Shown: positions 33,600-44,600 of the stretch, one piece after another
Numbering within the stretch: the first letter of the stretch is position 1
How the letters are laid out: the number at the start of each line of letters is the position of its first letter
Assembly (NCBI GenBank): GCA_029948255.1
Contig: JALIZF010001939.1
Coordinates: 1,779,001 to 1,843,000 of the forward strand
Direction: 5' to 3'
DNA: 64,000 nt
From: Telmatactis stephensoni
Lineage: Eukaryota > Cnidaria > Anthozoa > Actiniaria > Isophelliidae
Position numbers and translations under genes: made by a program
Notes under the pieces: model-generated
Database searches by the model: none
Seen by the model: the letters and a program-made list of their open reading frames with translations, nothing else
What the model was told of the DNA's origin: nothing

Positions 33600-34340
33600 A
33601 CACTGTATGTGACGAACTTCCTGTACTAGCTATTACACAATAATTGAATATAATTGTTACGAAAATGTAAAATAAAGTTGAGTTCCATCAAAGAGTGTTA
33701 GAGAGAAGTTCTTGACCCGTTACAAATCTGGTGGCAGCGGTAAAAAGAAAAACAACAACAACCAACAAAACTCACGAAAGCAGCAACACACCACGAACCA
33801 ACACACAAATGACAACAGCAATTTTTCCTCTAAAATATGACAGTGGTGATTTTGAGGCATGGCTTCGCCAGTTTGAACACAGGCAGCCCAGCCACTTCTC
33901 CTGAAAAAATGCGCGCGCTTGTTTAAATTTGCTTAGCGCGCGCGCTCTTGTTATGCATGGGTTTCCTGTGGTAATATCCTCCCGATATCCCACGGAACGA
34001 GCGCGGATTGTCCCGCGGGATCGCCACAGGAAACCCATTCACAACAAGCGTGCGATATTACCACAGGAAACCCATGCATAACAAGCGCGCGCGCCAAGCA
34101 AATTAAAACAAGCGCGCGCATTTTTTGTCTTTTTAATAAATTATTAAAATAAACATCCATTGTCAGGAGAAGTGGCTGGGCTGCCTGTGGTTTGAAGCGT
34201 GCTGAACGGCGAATGGATGGGTCGTCACAGAAGCAAAAGATGACAAACTCTTGAAACTACCATCGTTTTTACGGGCCGAGCGGCCAGCCATTTTTATGCC
34301 ATCGACTCAGACAAACGGGACACTTACGAATCCGCTGTTT
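33600..34340 (+). mobile_element. remnant of a Gypsy-like LTR retrotransposon (LTR end, primer site, broken gag)
   Basis: An LTR-like stretch with a polyadenylation signal (aataaag near 33670) ends ...cgttaca at 33724. Three bases later comes tggtggcagcgg, the primer-binding-site style common after invertebrate Gypsy LTRs. A gag-like frame starts at ATG 33809 (MTTAIFPLKYDSGDFEAWLR) and is cut after 33877 by a MITE. Gag-like sequence resumes after 34197 with ANGW, KLLKLPSFLRA and, in another frame, HFYAIDSDKRDTYESA. The reading frame is broken by shifts and an in-frame stop. No pol or second LTR is present, so this is a dead 5' fragment. Confidence 0.65.
33878..34189. mobile_element. MITE inserted in the retrotransposon gag
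   Basis: 312 bp with 27-bp perfect terminal inverted repeats beginning CACAGGCAGCCCAGCCACTT. The flanks carry a 7-bp direct repeat gtttgaa (33871-33877 and 34190-34196), the expected target-site duplication. The inside is G+C-rich and palindromic (gcgcgcgcttg, catgggtttcctgtgg). The short inverted repeats and 7-8-bp duplication suggest hAT-type mobilisation. Confidence 0.88.
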
Positions 34341-34728
34341 AAAAGAAGTGAAATATAAAGTGCGACTTAGTTGGTTAGTGGGCGACCTTCTCCCGAGTTA
34401 TCTCGCGCACTTGTTTTTACTTCTCGCTCATACGCGCGTGTAGCTTTGGTTAGCCTAGATTCCCGCAAAATGAATCCCGGATGTATATACTAGGGGGGAG
34501 GCGGACAGTGAGGTGCACAGTTTGGATCTTAATTTATTAATCAAATTATAATATTTACGAGCCACCGAGCTAAAATGTGGAAGCTTTACCTTAACATTAA
34601 ACCTTCAAGAGAAGAATTAAAAAGGAAAAAATAAATAAAATTGTATTATGAAAATTCGTGGTTACATAAATTTGGGTTTCCTGTGTTTGAATACAAGGCC
34701 TGGCTGCAAATAATTTGAAAATTTCAAA
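34341..34728. other. SNRNP48 5' flank
   Basis: No gene is seen between the gag remnant and the SNRNP48 start. The segment presumably holds the SNRNP48 promoter; no TATA box stands out. Confidence 0.4.
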
Positions 34729-37700
34729 ATGGCGGACGACAGGTTGAAGAAAATCGAAGAGATCGCGAAAATTATCAAAAATTCTCGTGAAAAACTGAAT
34801 GATACTCTGTGGAAACTAGGTTGGGATCAAGAAACGCTAAAAGAGGTGGGCAGTAGAGAAATAAATTGGTAGATTCGTCATGTTTACAGCTATATTTCAC
34901 GGTTGATGTTGCTTAGGGAGTTGGAGAGAATACTGCCAAGTGCACAGTTCACCAAGAACATTCCATGCCAACCTCGTCTTTACGACGGCATCTTTACAGA
35001 TGTAAGATTAAAAGCGAAGGACAAGATGTTAAGGTACATAATGATATATAGCCAGCCTCATAGAAGTTGCTAAATAACAAATATAATAATTAATTTATCC
35101 TGATATTCTTACATATTTAGAAGTTAAACTAACTCGTACTTCTTTTACTCAATATTGATATTCTAGGATGTTTGTCCAAGCTCACACTTTTACTACAAGA
35201 ACTCTTTAGCAGTTGTGCCAGTGATAATAGGTAAGACTACAAGAGATTACTACAGATTTTGTGAAAATGCAACTGCTATTTCCCACACTATTTTGAGCTT
35301 AATTTAGTTAATTAATTTCGAGTCATTTAGGGCCGCGAGGTTCCTAATTATAATTGAATATTTTATGGTTGTTTAAAGATTTTTTAAATTGAGAACTTAA
35401 TCTAGTTAATTAATTTCGAGTCCTTTAGGGCCGCGAGGTTCCTAATTATAATTGAATATTTTATTACTTTTAGGGCCGCGAGGTTCCTAATTTCATTATC
35501 ATTGAATATTTTATTAACAGTTATCATTAGGATAGAAATTTTTCATTATTTATTACTTAATCCAAGCTGTAGACTTGTCTTTAGAATATTAATTATATTA
35601 CATAATGATTATAGTCATCATTTGTTTGTAAAGCGCCTTTGGACATATGGAAAAGGCGCTATAGAAATTATATTATATTATTATTATTATTATTGTGGGG
35701 TAGAAAAACACAGTATTTTTACTTCATGGATAGTGATGGATACCACAGATACCTGTACGGATACTAAGGATACCCCAATAAAATGAAAATTAATAGCATA
35801 ATATACCTTTATATTATCACTCTACCAGTGCTCTAGACTGGTTGATTTTACGTTGTTAGGATATAAGCTCTGGAAGTGAATGTCGTGCACATGTATAATT
35901 CTAAGTAAGAATTCCAAAATGTAATAGAATGAGACAAGCTGAGACAGAATCTCAAATCTCAGAAATACTCCTTGTCTGGAAGTCGAAATTTTTTAACAAA
36001 TACATGATTGATGGATATGTCTTCACTTACAAAATGAACTATCTTTGTTTTAGGGGCTCTAATACAAAGGAACTGTACTGAATAATGTACACATATATAA
36101 ATTGTAATGGTTGTAGGTAAATTTATATGGTTTCTTTGTGTTTTTTAACAGATAAAAAATATGAGAGTTTTAAACAATTAGGACAAGAATCCACATCTGT
36201 CAGGTACATTTTGTAGATTTGATTTTCATTACATAAAATACTAATTAAAATTAAACTACTGAACATGTACTTTTAAAGTGTTTGTGGTAATACCTTATCT
36301 CATAAGATATAAGCTATTACCACTAAAGGCATTTGATTGTTATTGAAAGAATGGTACAGTTGGTTAGTGTGTGGCTTTCGGTGCAAGAGGTCCCAAGTTC
36401 AATCCTCAGTGACCTCACATCCTTGTTTTGACTTCTTTCCTTTCTGTGTAGCTTTAAGTAGCTTTAAATACCTGTAAAACGGAGCACTGTTGGAGAGAGG
36501 GGGGTAGAATGAGTGCACCGTTGGCTTCCTGGGAGACCAGCTTCTAGCTTTGCTTCTACATTGTAGCTGAAGGAACTTTGGATGTTAAATATAGCGCTTT
36601 ACCTTTACTTTACCTTTGTTGTTCATTATATACAGCAACCAAGAAGCAAAATTGACTACTGACAAGGTAATTTTGGAATTTAAAATGTGTGGCAATCAGG
36701 AAATATCCATATATTATCCCAATACATGTGCAGGGAAAAAAAATTCCTGAGGTCAAAAGAGATTAATTAGAATAGATGTAACAAACAAACAAATAAGCAA
36801 GCAATCAAACAAACAAACAAATAAACAGAGAGATCACCAGACAAACAAATCAATAAATAAACAAACAAACAAGTAAATAAGCAAACAAACAAACAAACAA
36901 TCGAGCAGATAAAAAGCAAACAACTAAAACAAAAAAATTTTGAAGGAATTTATGATTTTATATGTACTTTGTACTAGCACTGGCAGTGTATTCCAACTGA
37001 CTTAGATGATGATAGTCATCAAAACAAGACACTAGATAGTAAGGTGAGAATTCAAAACCCTAAGGATTGTGTACAATGGCCATTCTCTAAAGTATGATGA
37101 TAATAACTGCAAGACCCATGCCAAATATCTGCCATTCCAAAGCTAAATTTCCAGTTGAATAGAGAGATTACAGTGTATCATGCACATGGAAAATAGCAGA
37201 CAGCAAAGATCATGTGACCTACTTTTTTCACACATGGCTTTACACACTTGGCACCCAAACAAAATAAACTTTTCAAGTTTATGACAAATAACAAATGACC
37301 ACCCTCATGTTGCAATGGCAATGCCAGACAGAAAAAAACAGGTCTTGTGATCCAGTCTGCCATTTGCTATTTCCCGTTTACATGATGCTTAATCTTACTA
37401 ATTAAAGACTGTTTTGGGGGATTTCATTGTACATATAAGTTGCAGTAAAGTACTTTCAATGACTGTAAACATAGATCTTATCTTAATCATCTTTTACTTT
37501 AGTTTGCTTTATTCTGTCATATGTGTTGCAGGCAGTGTGTCATATCCTCATATGAATTTTGAAAAGTGCATCCCTCAAAACAGTCCCATATGAGTCAACA
37601 CAATTCCACCATTCTGAAATGACTAGTAATGGGACCACATACCCTGATTTCAAGGTGGGATGTCACACAATTAAGATTGTCTTGAAAGTGGACCTATAAA

Positions 37701-39968
37701 AAGACTTGTGTAATTATTCTCAACAGGGTAAACCTTCAGAAAATATACCTGGTACACAAAACGTAACTGATAAAGGTATTTATAGCCATTATAACATACA
37801 AGTTTGTAGGTCATTTCATACTAAACCAAAAAGGTGTACAATCATAGCAGTTGTTTTTCTTGAAGGGAATTTCAAGAAATACAATGTAGGACCTACTTTT
37901 AAACTGTGCATTCAATTTTTGCTTCATATATTTATTCCATTGTTATTATCAATGAATTCTTTGGCACTATCATCATCATGTTTTGACTTTTTGGTGGCAT
38001 GGTTGGCCAAGCAGTTAGAGCGCTGGCCTTTCACCGCTGTGGTCCGGATTCGAGTCCCAGCTCGAGCGCCTGGATCATAATGTGAATTGAGTTTGTTTGA
38101 TGTGTTGTTCTCTACCATGCCACAAGGGTTTTTTCTCCAGGTTCTCCAGTTTTTCCTCCCTCAGCAAAAATCAACATGTGAGCCGAGTGATTATTTGCAA
38201 AATACTTAATGTAGAGGTAGTGTGTGTGAGAGTACAGTGTCTCCCAATTAGTACGCAAGCGCTAGAAGACTTAAATAAGCAGTTATTTTATTTTTTTAAT
38301 GTTTTAATTGTAGATGATTCACTACAAGATCAGTTAGCACCAGCTGACATTCCATTAACAGTGTCTGTAGTCAAGTCTGAATTGAATCCTACTCAAAGAG
38401 GTCAATTATATGACTACGTTGTGAAGGTAATGTTAGTGGTAGATTTATCGAACATAATGTGAGATAACTCATTTTGAATTAGTGGAAAAAACAACAACTA
38501 TAATATGAACATATGGTACAATAATTAGAATACTATAAAATATGGTAACAAATCAGTTACATGTTAAGTGAACGGTACCCAACCATTTCTACTCAGACAA
38601 AATCTGCATTATAAATGAATGAAATGGTTGAAAAGAATGGATGGATGGATGGATGGATGGATGAATGAATGAAATGAATGGATGAATAAATGGACGGATG
38701 GATGAATGAATGAATGAGTAAATGAATGATATAAGGATTGACGATATAACAGTACCAGAAGAGAGGAACAACTACTGTAGAAATAGAAAACGAGGCAGCG
38801 TGCTATGTTTAAGGAATATAAAACGCGCGCGCATGTCTCTGTACTGTGATATAAACACGATGGAAGATGTAGAGCAAGAGAAAAGCAAGATTAGGAACAC
38901 GAGGCGTAGCCAAGTGTTTCTCTTGCTTTTCGAGTGCTCTACATCTTCCAGAGTGTTTATATCACAGTACAGAGACATAAGCGATCGTTTTATATTGCTT
39001 TTATAAAATATTTTTGACGTTTTTTGAGCGAGCCATGTCTCTGTCCTCTGATATAAACATGGTAGCCAGCCAATCAGCGCGCGTTATATCTCAAATATTT
39101 TATAATGAGTTATAGAAGGATGCGGCAATGTAAGAAGACGAGTCTTCTTACAATTCCCAAGTGCTTTTATAACTCAACATAGCACTGCTGCCGAGTTTTC
39201 TATTTCTTTTATGAAATACAAATTGTTTTTATTGCAGACAGCAAAAACCCTTAAAAGACGCGCAGCTGAAGATGAACTGGAGGACCTTGAACATTTAACA
39301 GAAAGTGTTGAAAATAAAGGTACTGTAGTATGCGCATATGCACAGCAAATCAAACTCAGTTCAATTTTAATCCAATTTTCATTGGTTTTGCTTCTGTGCT
39401 TTGTTTTGACTGACTGACTGACTGACTGTCTGTCAGACTGACTGACTGACTGACTGATTGTCTGATTGTCTGACTGACTGACTGATTGTCTGTCTGTCTG
39501 ATTGATTGATTGATTGACATGTAGATCAACAAGATCAACCTAAATCCCATCTTGAAGCTCTTGCTGAAATGAGGGATTACAAAAGACGACGGCAAAGTTA
39601 CCGAGCAAAGAATGTTCACATGACAAAACGGTCAAATGTTGAGGTAAGAGTGTGAAATTTACTCGGAAAAAAAACGACCCCAGACGCGCCTTGAAAACGT
39701 TATCTTATGAGAACTTGAAATTCTTTGATAAAATGGTTTGTGTTATAGGTAATGGGAAGCGCGTCTGGGGGAAAAAACGACCCTAGACGCGCTTTGAACA
39801 CGTTATCTTTTGAGTACTTGAAATTCATTGATAAAATGGTTTGTGTTATAGGTAATGAGGGATTTAATTGAGACTCAAATGAAAATGCTTCAAGAACAAT
39901 ACCAAGAGGAAATGGCCTCTGATACAAGAGAGACGCCCAGAGAACGAAATCGTGACACCAGGAACTGA
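34729..39968 (+). CDS. SNRNP48: U11/U12 snRNP 48 kDa protein (U11-48K), minor spliceosome
   Basis: A component of the U11/U12 di-snRNP that recognises the 5' splice site of U12-type introns, acting in the nucleus. Eleven exons with consistent phase: 34729-34845, 34917-35033, 35167-35230, 36152-36203, 36636-36666, 36978-37043, 37727-37775, 38314-38426, 39238-39319, 39525-39643, 39852-39968; 308 residues (human 339). The second exon holds the CHHC zinc finger: C48-x5-H54-x9-H64-x3-C68 (CTVHQEHSMPTSSLRRHLYR plus C). The C-terminal part carries the family signature LEALAEMRDYKRRRQSYRAK and NVH, followed by VEVMRDLIETQMK. The charged Arg/Ser-rich tail of vertebrate proteins is short here (TPRERNRDTRN). 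The start is supported by a stop-free MADDRLKKIEEIA. Exon 6 could begin nine bases later (36987). The final acceptor lies in a tandem duplication that creates a decoy copy 103 bp upstream. Confidence 0.93.
35296..35516. repeat. three-copy direct repeat in SNRNP48 intron 3
   Basis: 'tttagggccgcgaggttcct' + 'aattataattgaatatttta' occurs three times (about 35327, 35427, 35472), the first two with a longer shared upstream part (agttaattaatttcgagtc). Confidence 0.8.
35625..35695 (+). mobile_element. retroposon 3' tail
   Basis: 'gtaaagcgcctttggacata' then 'aaaggcgctatagaaatta' and a (tta)n tail. This is the usual 3' signature of certain LINE/SINE retroposons; no body is recognisable upstream. Confidence 0.5.
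36345..36615 (+). mobile_element. tRNA-derived SINE, family 2
   Basis: A tRNA-like head (ggtacagttggttagtgtgtgg; degenerate B box agttcaatcct), then 'ttgacttctttcctttctgt', 'gtagctttaagtagctttaa' and 'aaaacggagcactg', with tail 'gctttacctttactttacct'. A second copy, split by a transposon, lies at 50398-51484. It is in SNRNP48 intron 4. Confidence 0.75.
36778..36930. repeat. CAAA/AAAT low-complexity tract
   Basis: Interrupted caaa and aaat tetranucleotides, like those at 318-540, in SNRNP48 intron 5. Confidence 0.85.
37172..37392. mobile_element. foldback MITE in SNRNP48 intron 6
   Basis: 'catgcacatggaaaatagca' pairs with 'tgctatttcccgtttacatg'; the arms are about 50 bp and imperfect (gcagacagcaaagatcatg versus tgtgatccagtctgcc). 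Confidence 0.6.
37993..38278 (+). mobile_element. tRNA-derived SINE, family 1
   Basis: A good copy: 'ggcatggttggccaagcagt', B box ggattcgagtccc, 'gtttgatgtgttgttctcta', ending at 'gctagaagacttaaataa'. The head folds like a tRNA at box level, but there is no proper tRNA 3' end, so it is not a tRNA gene. It is in SNRNP48 intron 7. Confidence 0.85.
38637..38735. repeat. ATGG/ATGA microsatellite
   Basis: gatg-type tetranucleotide repeats of about 100 bp in SNRNP48 intron 8. Confidence 0.9.
38776..39215. mobile_element. large foldback MITE in SNRNP48 intron 8
   Basis: The outer ends 'gtagaaatagaaaacgaggc' and the inverted 'gccgagttttctatttcttt' enclose a strong inner hairpin: 'ctctgtactgtgatataaac' and 'gatgtagagca' are mirrored at 38935-38975. 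It abuts SNRNP48 exon 9. Confidence 0.75.
39405..39517. repeat. GACT/GTCT/GATT microsatellite
   Basis: Tetranucleotide run in SNRNP48 intron 9 that ends next to the exon 10 acceptor (catgtag). Confidence 0.9.
39668..39862 (+). repeat. tandem duplication containing a splice acceptor
   Basis: Two copies about 103-105 bp apart, both containing 'aaaacgaccc(c/t)agacgcg', 'aaatggtttgtgttataggt' and 'aatg'. The second 'ttatag' is the true acceptor of SNRNP48 exon 11. The first (AG at 39747-39748) is a decoy; using it would add 103 bases and shift the frame. Confidence 0.85.
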
Positions 39969-40008
39969 AATCCCCAGTATCTAACTGTAGTTATATTTTA
40001 TTTATCTA

Positions 40009-40014
40009 AATAAA
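40009..40014 (+). terminator. polyadenylation signal of SNRNP48
   Basis: AATAAA 41 bases after the SNRNP48 stop codon. Confidence 0.6.
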
Positions 40015-41099
40015 TAGTTTTAAATAATTCAGAGTTACAACGTAAAGAGATAAAGAAGATAATGAATGGTAAAGTCATTTAGAAAAGACGGAGTTGCAGT
40101 CTACCTCTAGGGGAAGGAAAGGGAAGGAAAGGGAAAGAAAGGGAATGGAAGGGAGGGGAAGGGAAGGGAATGGAATGAACAGGGGAGGGAAGAGGAGAGA
40201 AGGGAAAGGGAGGTTCACAATTTATTTTACCCAAGTGAAAAGGTTTTCATCGATACAAAATACATACCCAAACCAACTATACAACATTCGACAGAACTAA
40301 GAGAAAAACAACAAACAAGCAAACACAGGACGGCTCTCATTTCCTCTTGGTAAAAAAGAAAGGAATGCCGGAACTTTTTATCAAAAATGGACCGTGCATC
40401 CACAAAAACGCTGAATCGTCGCTTTTTAATTAATATTTTTATTCATACACGGTAAATTCAATATTCAGTATAAAATAAGATATACGCTATTATACTAAAA
40501 TATAAATATTAAATCTATAGAATAAAAACTGTTTTTACATGAATGCCGTGATTTGAAAACTGTATCACTCCAGGGTACACACTTAACAAATTGCTGCGAT
40601 CGTGATTCCACTTGAGTTTTGAACATTTTATGACGTCAAGAGTGTGTCAATAAGATGACAGACAACTCAAAACCATCTTCAATTTGTTTTTTACAGCAAT
40701 TATTTGAGATAAAAGTTAAAAAATCCTTATCAAACGGTGCAACAGAACGAGTGCGCGCGCCCAAACGCGTCAGCAGTGTGTCTGTCCTCTTATTGACACA
40801 CTCTAATCAACCAATCAGATCGCGAGATTAGTATCAAGTGTTGTAGAAAATGTCAAAACTTAGAGTCAGTTGTTGAAACTTAGATCCATTATCCATATAA
40901 TGTCTTCATTAATGCAATATCTTTTTCTCACAAAAGTATACAAAAGAAATATTTTATGAATTCCTAAAATACGAGCATTTCATTTCAAGCTAAAACTCAT
41001 ACAGTTCTTCTAATGTGCACGCATGCGCATACGTACGCGTTTTTCGCTAGTGTCGCTTCATTCTAACTAATTATCCAGCCTATAAATAATTTAATAACA
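40015..41099. other. intergenic region with a MITE and purine tract
   Basis: A gggaa-type purine tract at 40108-40210 and a MITE at 40639-40804 with 'agtgtgtcaataagatgaca' and inverted 'tattgacacactct' ends. Otherwise I see nothing. Confidence 0.6.
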
Positions 41100-41612
41100 T
41101 TTTAAACACATGATCCTGTTTTACTGGGAAATATACTTCGATAAAGACTGAGATTCAACAGTTTTAATGAACAACTCTAGTTCAAACACATATTATTAGT
41201 ATAATGTCAAACTATCCATTCAAAACGTCCTCATATTTCTCGTTTTTTGGGTAAAACTGAACTGACATTTAGATATAATACTCATTGCTATTTAATGAAA
41301 TTAATGTAATTGACATTTTACTGGTTTCATTTGTTCGATTGTGACATGTCAATGTAAAAGATGACAAGCGCATTATTTGATTTCAAAACAAGGTCCAGTA
41401 TCAGTACTTTGTGATTGATCAAGGTGTAACACCACCGAAAAGGTAAATAAATCAAAAATGATAAATCGATTCATCTTAAAAATAATATTCCTTCTTTATC
41501 TCACTAAGAAAACTTTAAAATGTTAGTATAATTTTTCTCATTTTTGTGAACCCTTTCAGACAATTCTTTCCACAAGTTAGACGTTCTACCTATTTTTTCC
41601 AGTTCTTTCAAC
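41100..41612 (+). promoter_or_regulatory. promoter and 5' UTR of gene A, duplicated at gene B
   Basis: This block is repeated with few changes before gene B (about 51655-52566), including 'gggaaatatacttcgat', 'ctctagttcaaacacatatt' and 'aacaccaccgaaaag'. A GTAAAT donor after 41442 and a TTTTTTCCAG acceptor at 41602 imply a noncoding first exon and a 160-bp 5'-UTR intron. Confidence 0.55.
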
Positions 41613-44600
41613 ATGAGATATTTTCATTGGTTGTTCATCGTTGTGATAGCACCATTAATATCGAGTAAGTATACATATTAGTTGTACATGATTTGTACTT
41701 TCAACTAATATTACTGATGTCACACTTTGTAATTTTTATTGTATTTAAGGTGGGGCGTCTGCCAAACCAGGTAAGAGAGGGAGTCTCATTTTATTAGAAA
41801 ATATATCATTTTTGTTCTAAATATTCCATATAAATTGCTAGACAACCAATGTAAATGCACAATCTTTAGAAACCATGTGATTGTAGAAACGGTTGTAGAC
41901 TCTGGTCGTAACAGTTCGTCTGCATCGTCATTGAGAAGAAATCTTCACAGTGCTTACCACGGCGCCCTGCCATGACACGTGTAAGCGCATCGGCACCGTC
42001 GGGTCAAAACGTTTACCAAGCTTTGCCGTGACTGTTTACACGGCCGTAAAATATCGCCTTTACGTACTGGATATCACGCGTGAAGGACAGTATGAACCTA
42101 ACGCGCGAACGCGCGCGCGTGAAACAGCGCATGGCGGATGGAACTTGAACTGAGTTCCATTACATGCTACACAGTAAATTGTACAACTAATTAATTATTA
42201 TTATTGCAGGATGTGTTACCGCAGAACAAGGTAAGTTTACATGTGCAGCTGTTATTCATGATTGGTCGAATACGTGTAAGAATGTCTTAAGAAAAAGGCA
42301 AAATTAAAAGGGGGCGGTGAAGGGGAGAGTCGGCGCCTACGTAACACTGCAATTTTGTTCAGGGAAGACCTTTGAAACCGAGAACAATTTTTGAAGGAAA
42401 CTTCTAATGGCGAACATTATTGCAACTTAAAAAGGGCGTTGATTTTGCAAATCAATTTTAAACGTTATACACCCTTTTTCCGCCATTGTGATCTTGAAGC
42501 AATGCGAAAGCTTGCGCATTCTCAACCAATCAGATTCACTCTAAAAATAGCATCAAACGGGGCCGGGGCATATGATTATCCAAAGACCTAATACGCGCGA
42601 TTCCTTCTCTTACCTCATCTTCTCTTGCCCTAACCTATTACCTTTACATCAACAGCAAAGTCAGTCAGCGAGGAAATCGTGAGTAAGTGAAATAGACTTT
42701 ATGTGTACAAAAATTTATAATATATGTAACTTTATTCTTGTAACCAACTGGTAGCACAGACTAATACTTCCCATACCTTACGGATTTGAAGAATCGCGTT
42801 GAATCATTTTGGGATATTATGAACTTTTTATAATAGGCTTTTTGGTCACATGGTACAAAATTTGACCGCCAGAATGGCAAATTGTGTACCATGTGACCTG
42901 TTAATGTAAACGGCGTATTAATGAAGAAGATGTACCACCTCAGCAAAATGGCGTCTCCCAAATCAATCCCATGATACACCGCGAGCATCAACTTCAAGAT
43001 GATTACCTGTTCAGCGTATTTTTTCTAACCTCTTCAAATATCTTCTCTTTGTACATCCCAGAGCTTTTGGAGACCGCTCCACTTGCCGACTCAACAACTA
43101 ATCTATTTTCAAGTGTGACAACAATTCCTTTGATTGAAGAGTGTCCTAACTCTGGTTCTACAATTGGCAGTTTTAACACTAAAGTAACGCAAATTCAAGT
43201 CAAAGCAACCCAAACAGAAGATAAAATCAATCAAGGTAACATACATTCAATTGAAATCAAGCTTTAACACCCCTTCCTGCGTGTAGCGTAAGCATATCGG
43301 TGCCGGCTAGAAGTTGGCTTCAGGACCCGGTTGTACGAAGGTTGGATAAAGTTATCCACCGGATAAAAGTTATCCACTGTATAGATTTTGTATAGATTTT
43401 ATCCGCTGGATAAGGATTTATCCGCTGGATAGCACTATTCACCCTTCGTACAACCGACTCCAGGAGTTGTTTATGAACAACGTGACAACGTGTTTGTTGG
43501 GTGTTTACATGCCTGGACCAGAGTTGGGTCTGGGTGATACGGAAACTCTTACGTAACGCATATGTCAATGTTTTCGCACATTTGTCATGGAAAATGTTCA
43601 GTGCAGTCTTTAGCGGTCCGCAGATGCTTGGATGAGGAACAAAACTGTACGCTGCATGCTCTACTTTATAAAGAGAATTATCCTACACCGACACTAGTGT
43701 AAAACATCTGCGCATGTGTGCATATTACGATGTTTTCTTAAGAAATGTGTAAGTTTTAGCTTGAAATGAAATGGTCGTGTTCTCGGTGTATACATAGAAT
43801 TTCTCTTGTATAGTTTTGTGAGACAAAGATGTTGCATTAATGAAGACGTGATTACTGGCCCTATTAAATTAAGTTTCAAGAATTGACCTTAAGTTTTGAC
43901 ATTTTATGAAAATCATTGTTGAAGGCAAGCGTAAAAGCAAAATTTGCATAAGTTTACAAAAGCACGAAAACGTGATTTCGAGCATGCGCAGACGTTTTTC
44001 ACTAGTGTCCCTTACACCCAAATGTCCCTTGTGAATAAAACAAGATGGCAGTTGTCTCGTCCAGGGTAGTTCACACGGCGTCGCAGGGCTAGCTTTCCAT
44101 GTATGACCCCATAAAATGGCACTATTCAAGTTACACTAAGATTCCAATGAGTTACAATAAATAGTGCCATTTCATTGGGTCATACATGAGGTAGTAACCT
44201 ACGTAGTTGCTATTATTTTACTTTGTAATTCCAGTCTTTTATTATTTTATATTAACACCGTCTACCTAATTCTTATCAAAATCGCTCAGCTAATAAATAT
44301 AAAGAGCAGCAAGAAGAATTGGCTGATCGAGTTCTTACGATGTGGAAAAAGATAAAAAGAACAACACAACAACATCAAAAGATTTTACAAGCTTTAGACT
44401 ACTTTGTCAAGGATTCTGCTTTGCAAAAGGCTGCTTCAATAGAGGTAAACACACGTACCAAATCTTGTGTATCCACAAAGAATTTGTATGCCTTGATTTG
44501 GATCTTGTCTCGTAAACTTGCATCGCGCAACTTGCGGCTACTTGCAGAGACTTTGAGGACTATGAGGACTTTGAACGTGCCCACATTTGATCGCAAGTAA

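Noticed and set aside
37993..38080. A tRNA gene with A and B boxes
   Set aside because: The boxes belong to the head of a SINE with the same body elsewhere (7.7, 21.4 and 60.2 kb); no proper acceptor stem end.
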